Source of the DNA: Perognathus longimembris pacificus
Lineage: Eukaryota; Chordata; Mammalia; Rodentia; Heteromyidae
Reading direction: 5' to 3'
NCBI RefSeq assembly: GCF_023159225.1
Contig: NC_063170.1
Span: 59,441,708-59,505,707, forward strand
DNA: 64,000 nucleotides
The notes under the pieces were generated by a model, which saw only the letters and a program-made list of their open reading frames with translations, was not told the DNA's origin and made no database searches. Shown one piece after another: positions 20,006 through 32,744 of this stretch. A program made the position numbers and the translations under genes. How positions within the stretch are numbered: position 1 is the stretch's first letter; each line of letters opens with the position of its first letter.

Positions 20006-22437
20006 TACCTGGGTGTGGAGAAAGGGCCAGACTCCCTTATGGTATAGCAAAGAAGCTGCGTTGCCAGCCAGAGAGACTGCATTTTTCTGCCAATTGAGAG
20101 AAACAGAATGTATACAGCCCTGCAAAGCTCAAAAATATTTATGGAAGTATATTGGCTCTTGTCTTATGTAATACAGAGGAGTCTAGAGTTTCCTCATTGT
20201 TCTTTAGGACAGTTATTATTTCCTTTTCTTGGGCTTCTACGGGATGGCCATTTGAGGATCTTTCTGGTTTACTAACATAATCCATGTTCTTTCTGAGGTT
20301 GGGGAGATTGCCTAAAGTTCTAGCTTGTTGATGGGTTTCTTGAATGTTTAATTTATTATATATACTTTGATTACAATTGCCTATCACTTACTAGGGGCTC
20401 AACAAATATTTGTATAGGACTTAAAGGCAAAAACACTCATATAGGTTCTGTCTTCCATCTTGAATGAGAAGCCTAAAATGTTTTCTAAACTATGTAAGGG
20501 AAGAAAACTTTTGTTATTCTTTTCTATGACGCTCTGGTTTTAGAAGTGATTTCAGCTTGCTGGGGGACTTATTTTGTATATGTCTTTCTCATATGCCTTC
20601 TATTATCACAGCATAAAATGTGGGCATGGTAATTTCCTAACTGGGTCCTATTTGTCTTTGTGTAAATGATTTTTTTATTCAGATAGGTTCAAAGAAAAAG
20701 TAAAAGAGATCCTCTCCTTGTTTTTCCACCTTTTCATCTTTTATCCCTGTATCATCACGTGGTAGCTTTTCTTGTTAACAAACCCATAATATCAGTCTGA
20801 AATATCTTTTAAAAATAATAACCATGCTTTAAATGTGACATGTGAAAAAAAGAATTGCTTTTATAATTCTAAGTAAGACGTTTATTTTAATCCAGCTCAA
20901 TGCTGATGAGTTTTCTTTGTAAAAAAATAATAAATCACCAAGATTCAATTTGAAAGCCATTTGTCTAGGGAGGTACTAAAAATTATGTGGTCTATTCAAG
21001 TGATAATGTACAATAAAGTTTATCTATTTTTAAATTGTTGAAATATTAATCCAATAGAAAGGGTTTTCTTAAAACAATTAGTATAATATGCCTCTCAAAT
21101 AATAGGAGGGGTCAGGATGAACATTTGGTTCTAAAAGATTTAGGTTCTATTCATCATAATTAGCATTGAAGATGAGCCTTAAGGCTAAGGTTTATGCATC
21201 ATGCATTTCATTCAAAGGAGGAGATTGTTATGCAAATCTGTAACATATTTGGTAACTTTCCAGACAGAAAGAGTGCATCTCTTAGGAAAAACAATGGTCT
21301 TAGCATAAAATCAGGGCTAGATAATTACTTCTCTATTATTTTAGGTCAACATGTACTACTGATCCCACACAAACACATTTCATTTAGCAATTTGTTTTTC
21401 TGCTCCAAATTTGAATTTTTTTTTCAGAAGTTAAAGACCTGGAAGAAATAATAAGGCATCCACATGTAGGAAATTATAGTCACAAATTTTTTTAGGCAAA
21501 AACCAATTAAACAGCCTCTATTCTAAAGGTCAAGGCTGCCTTCTTCTATGTTTTATATGTGGCAAGTGCCCAGTAAATCTCAGTACATCTTATCTCATTC
21601 ACTCAGGTACTTACTCTCTAGGAGTAGCTGCTGGGTCTGCTTTATGGAGGAAGTAAATGAGCTTTGGAAAGATGACCTGTGTTACAGAGAATCGCAGTAC
21701 CTTCTCAGGAGTACAGCTGAATGGATTGCAAGCCAAGTGGATCTGATGCCATGTAGTTAACAATCATAGCTTCTTGAACGTACATGAAATACTGCCATAA
21801 AAATTTTCAGGTAGCCAGTATCAGAAGCAAGGAGCAACAGCTCTGGGGTGAATTGTTCTCAAGCATAAATCTTAAGGGCCTCCTCCACCTCCAATCACTC
21901 AGAGATCAAGACTTCAAAGCAAGACAGCAGAGAACAGGTACAGGAGACTTTTTGTTGGAGCTAAGTCTTATCCCCCATCCCTTAAGGGTCCGGACCCCCT
22001 GACAGACAGAGAACAGAAGCTGTTTCAGTGTGAGTGAAAGAAGGACCACCAGTGTTTCTGCTCTGAGGGTCCATTGCTGGAGTTCTCAAGGGCCACTTGG
22101 GGCCTGGGCTCTCAAGAGGTAATAACCTAGAAATAGCATGTGTTTTGTTTCTAAGGAAGAAGGCAGGATGGATTGAGCTGGGTTCAAGGAATTCCCAGGC
22201 AGCAATCTGCAAGGGCGGGGTTCTTAGAAAAAGGTTGAATTCTATGACTTTCAGGTACTCATAAGGAATCATAATTTGAGTTAACACACCAAAGGTTCTG
22301 GGAAGTTCTGACGGAAGGAACCAGCCTGGATCAGTACAAACTGGTATTTCCAACACAATTGGTCAAAACATGTTTTGCATATATCAGGGGAAAGTTATGT
22401 ACAAATCTAAATCCTGCCTCTTGATCTCAATCCAGCC
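20006..22437. other. SINE-free AT-rich intergenic sequence
   Basis: No gene or repeat recognised in about 2.4 kb. An octamer-like ttatgcaaat lies near 21228 and gcatcatgcatttcat near 21195. Confidence 0.4.
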
Positions 22438-22490
22438 TTCACACACACATAAACACACATACACTCACACACACATACACTCACACCACT
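22438..22490. repeat. CA-rich microsatellite
   Basis: Interrupted CACACA / CATACACTCA units. Confidence 0.85.
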
Positions 22491-22544
22491 ATCTCTAGAG
22501 GAAGAATTTTAATATATACCCCACCTTCAATGAATTCATCAGTC

Positions 22545-22665
22545 AAATATAAGGAAAATGAGAATGTGATTCACATAATTTGCTTTACAGATGAAGAGAC
22601 TGATAATTTATATATAAAAGCTAACCTCAGAGTGTCCAGGACACAGAGCTGGGACTTCTGCTTTT
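22545..22665 (-). mobile_element. MIR-like fragment
   Basis: It has tttacagatgaagagactga and acacagagctgggacttctg, in the reverse-complement MIR order. Confidence 0.5.
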
Positions 22666-23809
22666 TGACTACACAGGCATCTCTGAGACATGGGTAGCCA
22701 TCAAAAAAGAGTTAGAAACACATTTTCTACAAACAAGAGATTGCTTTTTGGAAGATCTCTTCCTTCCATTTTTGAATGTGGGAGTCACTTGTCCCTCTGC
22801 CCTGATGGACAGATGACATCCAGGTTGTGTGCAATGGGAAACAACTTGGGCTGATACCTGCTTTTCACATAGATTGGCAGATTAGAGGTCACTACCATAG
22901 ACTTAGCAACCTTTGGCCCATGAGGAAAAAAAAGTGCAGAATTGAGTGGGGTGGGGTCAGAAAATCACTTCCGGTTGTACAGACTCTCACAGGGAAGATC
23001 CCACAAGGCAAACTAAGAACTCCTTTCATTGGTTTATTGCCAGGGTTTTGGAACCAGATGTAATTCACCATAAGGAAAGTCGTTCTGAGCCCTGGCCAGT
23101 GGTCCTTGAGCATTGTGTTTCCATGATCTTCTTACGACATTTGTCCCTTCTTTTCCTTCTGTTTGTCTGGTTCATAAACCCCATTATAACAGTTAGAGAT
23201 GGAAGAGTACAGAGAATGAAGAGGTCAGGAGATGAGGTTGTGTGTTGTTGGTTTTTTTTTCCTTTTTTCAAGGTGCTTCTTAGTGGAACTGTTTTCCCTG
23301 CCAAGTGGTGCAGCTCCAGATCTTGGTCTTAACCCCAGAGCTCACAGTTTTCCCTAAAGCTGATAATGACAACCACCACCAAACCCAAAACCAAAAGAGT
23401 CGTATCCAGTCCTTACGGATTACAACTTTCTACTAAAGTTAATTAATTGCCGGGATGGTTTAAAGATTGATCTCTTAAATTGGTGTATGGAAACCAACCG
23501 CTCTCAGACTATTTTTAGTGAGACAGCCACGTTTTGTTAAGAGTCCTGGCCCATAAAACTCTCCCACAGTTCATCTCTTTTCTGTGCAGGTGGAAGAAGG
23601 AAACCGTGAAGGAAGATCCTAGGAAACAGAAGTCAGCAAGGATGCTCTGTTGGCTTGGTGCTCACTCTGCCATGAGCTCTGGGTATCGGTCAGGTGCTAC
23701 TAGATGATTCTTTTAAAAACAACTTTACTTTCACCACTACCTGCAAAGCCTTAATCACTTCGTGGGCCCTAGCAGGAAAGGCCATGTCCCTCTGAAAAGC
23801 AATGATAGT

Positions 23810-23846
<37 letters not shown>

Positions 23847-24037
23847 TGAAAGGCTTTACCACCAAATTACACCTCCAGCCCCGTCAACCGTTAACTACTG
23901 AAAGTCTCCTCCAGTTGTGATGAACCATGATATTCATGAGCTCTTGAAGTAGAAACTATGCAACTACGTCATATACTTTATAGTTTGCATGCTATTCTAT
24001 ATTTGTCCCCGACCTTTTGACTAATTAAAGACTGGGA
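22666..24037. other. Intergenic sequence, no gene seen
   Basis: It contains a TG microsatellite at 23812-23844 followed by a tiny ID-like scrap near 23860-23882. Nothing else is recognised. Confidence 0.4.
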
Positions 24038-24295
24038 GACGGGAGCTTGTGGCTCACGCCTGTAACCCTAGCTACTCAGGAGGTTGAGATCTGAGGATAG
24101 TGGTTCCAGGTCAGCCCAAGCAGAAAGGTCCATGAGACTCTTATCTAATAAACTACTCAGAAAAAGCCAGAAGTGGCATCGTGGCTCAAGTGGTGGAGTG
24201 CTAGCCTTGAGCATCAAAAGGCCCAGGAGCAATGCCCAAGCCCTGAGTTCAAGCCCCAGGACTGGCAACAAAACAAAACAAAACAAACAAAAAAG
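24038..24295 (+). mobile_element. B1-headed composite SINE
   Basis: Full order: gcttgtggctcacgcctgta, gatctgaggatagtggttcc, gactcttatct linker, right unit, ggactggc and a CAAAA-rich tail. Confidence 0.9.
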
Positions 24296-24514
24296 CACTG
24301 GGGCAAATTTGAGGTTTAGCAATGTTTTGTCAGAATATGGGGCTCTCGTCAACCAGTCTCATTCCCTGACAGGGTCAGTAGAGATGACACTACTCAGAAA
24401 TGGGGCTGCAAATGAAAACAGGCAGAAGGGCTGTGCTTCTGCAAGCCTCTTCTCACGGTTTCACATTTACAGAACACTGTTCCAGAGTGCGGCACATCCA
24501 GTCCCAGCCTCTCA

Positions 24515-24680
24515 TGTACGGTCTGATTTTCCTCGGGAAAGATATTTAATTTCTCAGAATTTCACCATTTTCATCAGTAACATGGAGCTGAGATGAATAA
24601 CTTCACATAGAATTGTTGTGAAGAATTAAATGATGAGAGGCCTGACACACATAAGGATCTAATAACACATTTGTTCTTGT
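24515..24680 (+). mobile_element. MIR-like fragment
   Basis: It has tttctcagaatttcaccatt, catcagtaacatggagctga, ttgttgtgaagaattaaatg and gcctgacacacataagg, in MIR order. Confidence 0.6.
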
Positions 24681-24787
24681 CCAAAGGAAAGGGTTTCGTG
24701 CCAGTGTTAATGCACTGACTGACCAATGTACTCTGGTTATGTAAGATGCTACCGTTGGTGGAAGTTTATTACTACTACTACTATTAC

Positions 24788-24872
24788 TATATTTGGCAGT
24801 AGTGGGGTTTGAACATATGGCCTCAGGTTTGCTAGGCAGGTGATCTACTATTGAGCCATACCTCCAGCCCAT
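24788..24872 (-). mobile_element. ID-like SINE monomer
   Basis: The minus strand reads gggctggaggtatggctcaa ... ccatatgttcaaaccccact. A short TAC run at 24769-24790 is its tail. Confidence 0.7.
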
Positions 24873-24904
24873 GTCTACAATTTCTTTTCAAATGGAGAAC
24901 TATA

Positions 24905-25130
24905 AGGAGCTGTGTGTTAGTGACTCACGCCTATAATCTTGGCTACTCAGGATGCTGAGATCTGAGGATCTCAGTTCAAAGACAGAATTGCTCAGGAAAA
25001 ATCGGTGAGACTCTTACCTCCAATTCACCAGCAGAAAGCTGGATGTACCTCAAGTTGTAGAGCATTAACCTTGAGCAAAAAAGCTCAAGGACAGCACTCA
25101 GGCCCTGAGTTCAAGACCCAGGACCAGAAG
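24905..25130 (+). mobile_element. B1-headed composite SINE
   Basis: Diverged head (gtgactcacgcctataatct), linker and right unit. Its tail runs straight into the purine microsatellite that follows. Confidence 0.8.
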
Positions 25131-25163
25131 AGAAAGAGAGAGAGGGAGAGGGAGAGGGAGAGG

Positions 25164-25219
<56 letters not shown>

Positions 25220-25221
25220 AC

Positions 25222-25252
<31 letters not shown>

Positions 25253-25253
25253 A
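25127..25253. repeat. (GA)n-(CA)n compound microsatellite
   Basis: GAGAGG and GA units to about 25217 are followed by CA/CG alternation to 25252. It grew from the tail of the preceding SINE. Confidence 0.9.
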
Positions 25254-26584
25254 GCAAAGCAGAGCAAAACAAAGCAAAACAAAAACCAAGAACTACAAGG
25301 AAAACCAGTAAGAACAGCAACGAAAGTCCATGATGGCCGCGGGTCCTGGCGCTGTACACTCTAGGGATGGGCAGGACCTCTTGACTTTGGGAAACAGCAC
25401 ATTCAGACCACACAGCCCACTGCAGTGGAATGACCCAGACTGATTCACTGCAGCCCTGAGAGAAGGACTTCCGGCTGCCTTGCTAGGGTGGTGACGCCTG
25501 CATGCCTGTCCTGGGCATGGAAGCAGAGAAGGCAGTGAGCGTTTTCTTTGTAAGTCAATGCATTGGCATCTGGATTTGTGGATCCAACTGAGGAGTCTTA
25601 GCATGGTGCTCTGCTTTCCCTCTGGCTCTCAGGAGACCACAAGCCTGAAAGGCCCCAGGGACTAAAGTCACCGGCCAATGGTGAAGCCACCTGTGGGGTC
25701 CTCACAGGAGGGTCTTTTGGAAAACAACCACAAAGCACTGTGTAGAACGTAGCACGTGCTGTTCCCTTTGAACTTCCCAGATGCAGGGCTCTCTGCTTTT
25801 CCACTTCTGGTTTTAATTATTGTCCAGTGTAACACAGTGAAGTTCAGCAGAACTTTCCATAATGTTGTTAAAATTCCCTATCTGTGCAGTGTGTGAGAAT
25901 GGCTGGCCACTCAAGAACTCAATGTATAGCCTTCAAAATTAAGAAGAGTGAGGGAAGGGGCGGGTAGCAGAGGGATGGGCGAGGATGTTGAAAGGGGTAA
26001 CAGTGATCAAGATATATTATATTCGCAAAGCGCTCTGTTAAATGGAGATGCCTTTGTACAACTGCTTAAAGATCAAATAAAAGAAATGTGGTTAGTGCAA
26101 GAGAGAAATGAGCATTCAAATGCAATTTTAAACTTAAATAGTCACACTTGGCTAGTGACTACTACATTGCACAGTACAGTTATAAATTAAACATTGTATA
26201 TATTGTCAAGATTCTTGAAATGAAAGGCTGGAAAGTAGTGCAAATGGTAGCAGAATAAAAGCTTAGCCTACAAAGAAAATCATGGATGACATGTTTTCGT
26301 GAAAGCTTTGCTGCTAGGACCACTTCCGATAAAAAAAACAACACAAAAAACAGTAATAGCCAACATTAAAGTAAGCACTTTCTACATGCTAGAAATTGTG
26401 CAGAGTGCTTCATATAAATAAACAAAGAACACCCAAAAACATAGAAATGTCTAATCTATTGTACATTTGCTATGTATTGGCATAATATAATTTTATATGT
26501 CTTGATTTATTCCTTATAACTTTATAAGAACTAATATGACACTATTATAAACTCTGTATTTGTCTGCAAGTTAAAAAATTTTGT
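25254..26584. other. Intergenic sequence, no gene seen
   Basis: A CACGTG lies at 25753-25758, and MIR-like scraps near 26360-26420 (gtaagcactttctacatgct). No exon or other feature is supported. Confidence 0.4.
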
Positions 26585-27222
26585 GTGATGGAATTCTATG
26601 CCTCTATCAGAAAGAATGACATTGCCCCATTCATAAAGAAATGGAAGGACTTGGAAAAAATCATACTAAGTGAAGTGAGCCAGACCCAAAGAAACAGACT
26701 CTGTGGTTCCCTCATTGGGAATAATTAGTACGTGTCTAGGATAGTCCTAGCAGAAGATCACAACAGGTCAATAGAGATGTCCAGATGAACATATAAGATA
26801 ATGCTAATTGAAATGAACTCCAAGTTATGGAAACAAGTGGTTTATCATAATTGTTATTTTCAACATACTATGTGAAATTATGCCCTTTTTCTTTTGTCTT
26901 TCTTTCCCATGGTTTTAACCTTGATATCACTGTAGCTGATTTTAGTACCCTGGATATTGTATATGCATGTATTGGAACTAGGGAAGGGAAAGGGAATACT
27001 AAAATGGAGAGACAACAGATAAAAAGACAAATCATTTTAATAGCAATACTTGCAAAACTGTATGGTATAAACCGACTGCACAACTCATGGGGGAGAGGGG
27101 GAGGCAGGGGAAAAATGAGGGAGGAGGTAGCAAGTTGGATAAAAAGTGTACTCACTGCCTTACTTATGAAACTGTAACCCCTCTGTACATCACTTTTACA
27201 ATAAAGAAATGAAAAAAAAAAA
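26585..27222 (+). mobile_element. L1 3' end, truncated
   Basis: It starts in ORF2 C-terminal sequence (atggaattctatgcctctat, gaaatggaaggacttgg, aagtgaagtgagccagaccc) and runs through a 3' UTR to tgaaactgtaacccctctgt, caataaag and poly(A). It is 5' truncated with no open frame. It is close to copies A and B only in its last part. Confidence 0.8.
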
Positions 27223-27240
27223 GTAAGGGCCAGGGCACTG

Positions 27241-27855
27241 ACCCTTACCTTTTTCACTCAAAGTTGGTGCTCTGCTTGAGCCATACCGCCACTGTGGGGC
27301 ACTGCCTGCAACGCTAAGAGGTGGTCCTGGCAGGGGCCGCCTGCCCGCTAGCCCCGCCTACCTTTTCCCAGGTCCCGAACCGGAAAGGCGGCCCTAACCA
27401 GCCCCGCCTCCCACCTCCACCACATGTATGCCAAGCTGGCGCCAGGCCAAACTCAGGAGGCAGTCCTGTGGGCTGTGATCTCCGCCTCTGGGGGAAGTTC
27501 TATGGCATCACTGTGATGGACAGCCCATATCAGCCTATCACTAGTGTCTAGCTAGCCACTCCAGATCCCTCCCCTTCCTGCTGCCATTACTGCTATAAAT
27601 GTGGCTGTTTTTCCCTGAATAAACTGGAAATCCGAGAAGCTTTCCCTGAGATCACCTGTGTGTCCTGCTTCCTCATTTAAGCATAATAGGGTGGGTGGGC
27701 CCTACACACCATTTCCAGCTTTTTGCTGGTTAACGGGAGATAAGAGTTTCATGAATTTTCCCTGCCTGTGCTGGCCTTGAACCATAATTTTCAGATCTCA
27801 GCCTCCTGAGTAGCTAAGATACAGGTATGCACCACCAGTGTCCAGCTAAGTGCTC
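27241..27855 (-). mobile_element. B1-headed composite SINE split by an LTR
   Basis: The right unit lies at 27241-27292 and the linker and 7SL-like head at 27709-27855 on the minus strand. The two halves are contiguous in the family consensus and are separated only by the LTR at 27293-27708. Confidence 0.8.
27293..27708 (+). mobile_element. Solo LTR of an endogenous retrovirus, inserted in a SINE
   Basis: A 416-bp unit begins TGTGGGGCAC and ends CCCTACACA, with inverted TGTG/CACA ends. It is flanked by near-identical 4-bp CCAC/CCAT. Inside are a GC-rich U3, a TATA box (ctataaatg near 27594), an AATAAA (near 27619) and a following R/U5-like region, in the correct order. No internal retroviral genes are present, so this is a recombination remnant with no coding capacity. 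The family is not identified. Confidence 0.8.
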
Positions 27856-28540
27856 AAAAATATTTTAACCAACATATAATAATTGTACATGTTCAAAAGC
27901 TATCGTGTGGCATCTTGATATATGTTTACAATGTGTAACTTCTTCCCTTCCCTCAAACATGTATCATTTCTTGGTTGGAAACATTCAAAAATCCTGCCTT
28001 GTAGCTATTTTGAAATGAACCATTAGTTTTTGTTCACTAGAGTCACTATACAGTGCCATAGACCACTAGACTTAATTTCTCTTAACTCAGTTTTGAATCC
28101 TCTCTCCCTTGATCTCTGTGAAAATGCATGACCTTAGAAAGGTTGCAATATCTAATCTATACATACAAATATAAAAAATAGCAACAATAAATAAGCTTCT
28201 GCATGGCAACCCCCAGCTTTAGTAATGTGAACTTTGCTGAGGCTTTTAAAGCCTCTGTGCACCCCTCCCCAAAGGCATTCTGCTCCTGACACCCTCAGAT
28301 TGAAGCTCTTCCCTGATTTTTTTTCCGTGTTAAACATTTCCTACCTTCTTCATGTTTCTACTAACCATGTGCAGATCAGTGAAAGACAGATTCCTCCTTA
28401 TTCCATCCTTCAAACAGCCCTGAGCTCTCTCTCCTCCAGGTTCCAAAGAACTTGACTTTGATTCTAAGAATTCCTTGAGACTCTCTCAGTTACAAGAAAT
28501 GAAATCCAACTCCGAATAGGGAAAGATGTTTTTTTCTTTC

Positions 28541-28718
28541 TTTCTGTGGTACTGGGGATTGATCCCAGGACCTTGAGCTTGCTAAGACAAACTCTCTACC
28601 AATTAAGCCACCCTCCTACCTTTAAAATTTTGATTCTGAGATAACTTTGTGTAGGCTAGCCTCAAATCCTCAATCTTCTGCCTCTGCCTTGCAAGTGTAC
28701 CATTATACCCAGCCCAAA
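28541..28718 (-). mobile_element. ID-like plus B1-like SINE remnant
   Basis: The minus strand has an ID-like unit (ggtagagagtttgtcttagc at 28541-28619) and a diverged B1-like part to 28718. Confidence 0.65.
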
Positions 28719-29282
28719 GGGAAGACTTTATGCATGATCTGGCCTCCCTCTCTGCCAGCTCCACCTCTGCAGATTCAATCAGCCTGGGACTTGATGATAT
28801 GTGGGGAGAAAATCACACTTGTACTGAACCTATACCGACTTTTTTCTTTCTTGTCATCATATTCTAGACAGGATAGGATAATAACTATATATGTGCATTA
28901 CAGAGCATTAGGTATTAGCACTCTAGAAACAACTTTAAAATGCACAGGAAGATATGTAGAGCTAACAGGCAAACACTACCCCATGCTATACAAGGGACTT
29001 GTGTATTCCTGTGCTTGGTGTTTGCAGGTGTGGGAACCAGTCCCCACAGATACTGAGGGGTGACTATACTCTAGAAACCACGAGGGCCAGAGTAGGTGCA
29101 GACTGGTTCTCAATCATGATTTGCATTGGGGCTGCTTCCTTCTGTCAGGGCTTCCCCATGCAGGCGCTCTCCTTAGTCATTGCAAGCTGACACTCGACTT
29201 CTCATTTAGGTTTCTTTCTTGCTCTTTTCTTTCTTTCTCTTTTCTTCCATTCCCTTCCTCTTTCTTTCTTTTCTTTTCTTTT
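28719..29282. other. Intergenic sequence, no gene seen
   Basis: Unique in appearance. It ends in a CTTT-rich tract at about 29205-29282. Confidence 0.4.
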
Positions 29283-29497
29283 TTGCTGGTCCTAGAGCTT
29301 GAACTCAGCGCCTGACCACTGTCCCTGAGCCTCTTTGTGCTCAAGGCCAGCATTCTACCACTTGAGCCACGGCTTTTCTTTTTGGAGATGAAGAGTTTCA
29401 CGGACTTTTCTGCCCAAGCTGGCTTTGAACCGCAGTCCTCAGACCTCAGCCTCCTGAGTAGCTAGGATTCCAGGTGGGCTACTGGCACCCAGCTCAT
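29283..29497 (-). mobile_element. B1-headed composite SINE
   Basis: On the minus strand: agctgggtgccagtagccc, gctactcaggaggctgaggt, linker, right unit and ctaggaccagc. The CTTTT-rich flank is its A-tail. Confidence 0.85.
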
Positions 29498-29934
29498 ATA
29501 TGTTTCTTTTGTGTGTATTAGTGTTGGGGTGGGATGAGGGTCTAGGTTCTGTCTCTTTAATTCCAGCAGAAGTCCCTGGATCAAGTCTCTGAGGACCATT
29601 TTGGATTCAAGGTTCATCTCAGAAGCAGTCACGGGAATGGGATGTGCTGATGGGCTGGGCTTGGGGGGGCATGCGATGATGATATCCTGACAAGGGCAGG
29701 TCCACCAGACCACCTGACAAAGGATGCAGGAGAGGGGAGGTTCTCCCAGGGAAAATGAAGATGCCGTTAACAAAGGAAGAGGATGGATGCTGTTCAGATG
29801 AAGGCAATGCTGTCTGTGCCCACTTCTAAGTGAAGCAGAGCTACTTACTCTGAGCATGCCTACCAGTGATGGGGAAGTGTTTCTGATTTCTCTGAGAGTG
29901 AAGAAACAACGTAACTCCCTTTCTTAGGTTGTGT

Positions 29935-30320
29935 TCTGTCCCTATACCTGAATACCTGAAATAGGCTCATGTATAAAGAAAAGAAGTTCATGTTAGCACC
30001 CTATGGTGGAGGCTGGAAAAACAAAGTATATAGATCCAGAGTCTGCTTGTCTTGTCTGTGGCTCTCAAGCTATCTCAAATCATGGAAAAAAGTGAAAGGG
30101 CCAGGGGGCAAACATGGAAGAGGCAAAGCAAGTAACTGGGACTTGTCATCAAAGACTCTCTAATCCTAGCCCATGAGAAAAGAAGAGCCCGGCTCAGTGA
30201 CCTTGTCATCTCTCCAAGGCCACACCTCAGAGGAGGGCCCTCCCAGGGAGCAGAGGATGCCTTAAACCTCACACATCCTGTTTCACAAGGGAAACACCAC
30301 AGAGGACCTCATCTCCAAAT
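29935..30320 (+). mobile_element. Unclassified LTR-like interspersed repeat
   Basis: It contains acctgaatacctgaaatagg, gttcatgttagcaccctatg, gtggaggctgg and ctccaaggccacacctcaga, an order I associate with MaLR-type or similar mammalian repeats. Family and ends are uncertain. Confidence 0.35.
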
Positions 30321-31530
30321 GCAACACCCTCTGCCTCTAAAAACGCACTTTGCATGTGTAAGTTGAATAGTGATATGTTCCAACTTCCTACCCAATGACT
30401 ACATATATTCTCTATATACCAAAATAAGGGAAATGAAGGACAAATTAGTGGGTGCTATTTCAAAGATGTATGGCACAGAGATACGCAGAGACAGCCAGAA
30501 CCACATATAAAGCAACCCGTGATTACTCATAATAAAGATAACCACACAACAACGAGACCTTATGGGGCTAAAATTAGGAAATATTTATAGATCGGTTCAT
30601 ATTTTGCTTGCCAAAGCAAACGTTTTCATTTTTCACAATCCTATCTATGCTTTTATTAGAAGCCATGGAAACGTCTCTTCTCTCTTTCTCTTTCTCTCTC
30701 TCTCTCTCCCCCCCTCCTTTTCTCTGTCCCCTTCCCTATCCCTTTCTCCATTTTTTTGCCTATACACCAGATTCACTCCAACATTTTCTGACTGTTTCTC
30801 AGTGTACTATTCAACCATGGCCAGGTCACTGGTAAAAGAATGCAAAGAACCTAATAATGAATGTTTTCTGAAGATACCCAGCCTCACCTTCAATCAACGA
30901 CATCACAATTACTTTGTAGAATTAAAATAATAGACCAACCCCCTCCCCACCCTATCAATTACTTTTTTTAACCATAAAACAATTATATTCTTAATAGCTA
31001 CAGATCAATTTGTCACACATTTGCATATAAGTCACATTTTTGTGAACTGAGTCATCATTTAGGATCCAGAACAATTTAAACAGTTTGCAATGAATCACAC
31101 ACTAATTTTAATCTTAAAAAAGGGAGAAACCTGTGAGCTATCCTGAGTTTTTATAGGTATAAGCATAAAAACTGTGGCTACCCATCAAGAGGCATGCCTG
31201 CAGAGCTTGCTCTAAAATCCATTATCATCTTTTAAAAAAAATTCCATACTTTGTTTTCAATGTTTACTTGAAGGGAGACAGAACTATAGGAACAAAAAAA
31301 GAAAGAAAGAAAGAAAGAAAAATGGGACTTTTCCTCACAGATATGCTCTAATCTGGATACAATTTGTCATTAATTTTAAAGTTTATAGAGTAGGATGAAA
31401 TTTGAGGTTTTCCTTCTGTACTTACTCAACACATTGCATTTTGTTTAAAATGTGATCTATAAATACAAAAGCAACAACGCTTGCTGTGAATATGTCAACT
31501 TAAGAAATCCATTCGTCTTATTGGACAAAT
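30321..31530. other. AT-rich intergenic sequence
   Basis: It has a CT-rich tract at about 30676-30755 and a short (GAAA)n at 31297-31320. No gene is seen. Confidence 0.4.
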
Positions 31531-31536
31531 AACACC

Positions 31537-31575
31537 ATATATATATATATATACACATATATATATATATATATC
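31537..31575. repeat. (TA)n microsatellite
   Basis: TA/ATAC alternation of about 38 bp. Confidence 0.9.
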
Positions 31576-31645
31576 ATGTTGTACTGAAACAAGCATTCAT
31601 TATGAAGTGGCAAAATTGTGCTAATGAGCAAATGGGTTGCCTCAG

Positions 31646-31648
<3 letters not shown>

Positions 31649-31700
<52 letters not shown>
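31649..31700. repeat. (TG)n microsatellite
   Basis: About 26 uninterrupted TG units. Confidence 0.97.
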
Positions 31701-31704
<4 letters not shown>

Positions 31705-32016
31705 GAGAACAAGACACGGAGCCACTACAGTGCCACAGTGATGAAAAGACATGCTTCCCACACAAGACGAGCGGTCTCTCCCGGAGAAAACGTCTGCTTC
31801 CTGCTACTGTCAAAGCCCTTACCTTGAGAGCTCTGAGCTCCCCTCTGCTCTGGGGCCCCTGCAGGATGGGGCTGGGCCTGGCACCTGACCTGACATTTGC
31901 ATCTCACCAGGCTTCTTTCCCTTGCTCTGCCCAGTTTCCCCATTCTCCTACTTCCCAGCTAACATCTCCTGAGAACATAGCCTCAAAAACTCATTTCCAC
32001 AAGAATGAACTCCAGC

Positions 32017-32096
<80 letters not shown>

Positions 32097-32104
32097 TTCT
32101 CTTT
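32017..32104. repeat. (CT)n microsatellite
   Basis: About 36 near-pure CT units running into the T-tail of the following minus-strand SINE. It probably grew from that tail. Confidence 0.95.
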
Positions 32105-32297
32105 TTGCCAGTCCTGGGGCGTGGATTCTGCCTGAGCACTGTCCCTGGCTTCTTTTTGCTCAAGGCTAGCACTCTACCTCTTGAGCCACAGCGCCACTTC
32201 CGGCTTTTTTCTATATATGTGGTGCTGAGGAATCGAACCTCGGGCTTCATGTATGCGAGGCGAGCACTTTACCACTAGGCCATATTCCCAGCCCTCC
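32103..32297 (-). mobile_element. Dimeric ID-headed SINE
   Basis: The minus strand has a complete ID-like head (tcgattcctcagcaccaca) and right unit. A flanking ctccagcgtctct occurs on both sides (near 32009 and 32295), beyond the CT tract, as the target duplication. Confidence 0.9.
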
Positions 32298-32408
32298 AGC
32301 GTCTCTTCCGAGGGAGCAACAGCCTCTGTCTGTTCACACAGCACCTCACATGTTGTCTAATGTACAGATGGTGCCTGGAAACGTCAATATTGGTGAAAAA
32401 CAGTAATA

Positions 32409-32530
32409 TCAGCCCGGCATGGTGTCACATGCCAGTAGTCTCAGCGACTCAGGAGGTGTAGGCTGAGTCTAGAAGCTGGAAGCTGGCCTGGGGAACAGAA
32501 TAAGACCCTATGTCTCACAAAAAAAGAAAC
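32409..32530 (+). mobile_element. B1-like SINE monomer
   Basis: It reads cagcccggcatggtgtcaca ... gaataagaccctatgtctca, then a short A-rich tail. Confidence 0.7.
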
Positions 32531-32744
32531 ACCGACTTAATTAAACAAATAGTTCCACTGGAAAGACACATAATGGTTTGATTTGGTGTTGCAAGACTTA
32601 AGAGCAAAGTAAGTTAGTTACAGTTGGACAACAAATCTTTTGTTTTTGAAACTGAAGATGGTAGACCATTATCGCATGAGTAACAGTAATTAGTAAGAGT
32701 AACTTTAGTAATATTCACAATAATAATGACAGCTATGTCCACTT

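Noticed and set aside
25005..25364. 119-codon plus-strand frame with alternating Arg-Glu
   Set aside because: It is a translation of a SINE and its GA/CA microsatellite tail.
26851..27177. 108-codon plus-strand frame
   Set aside because: It lies within an L1 3' UTR.
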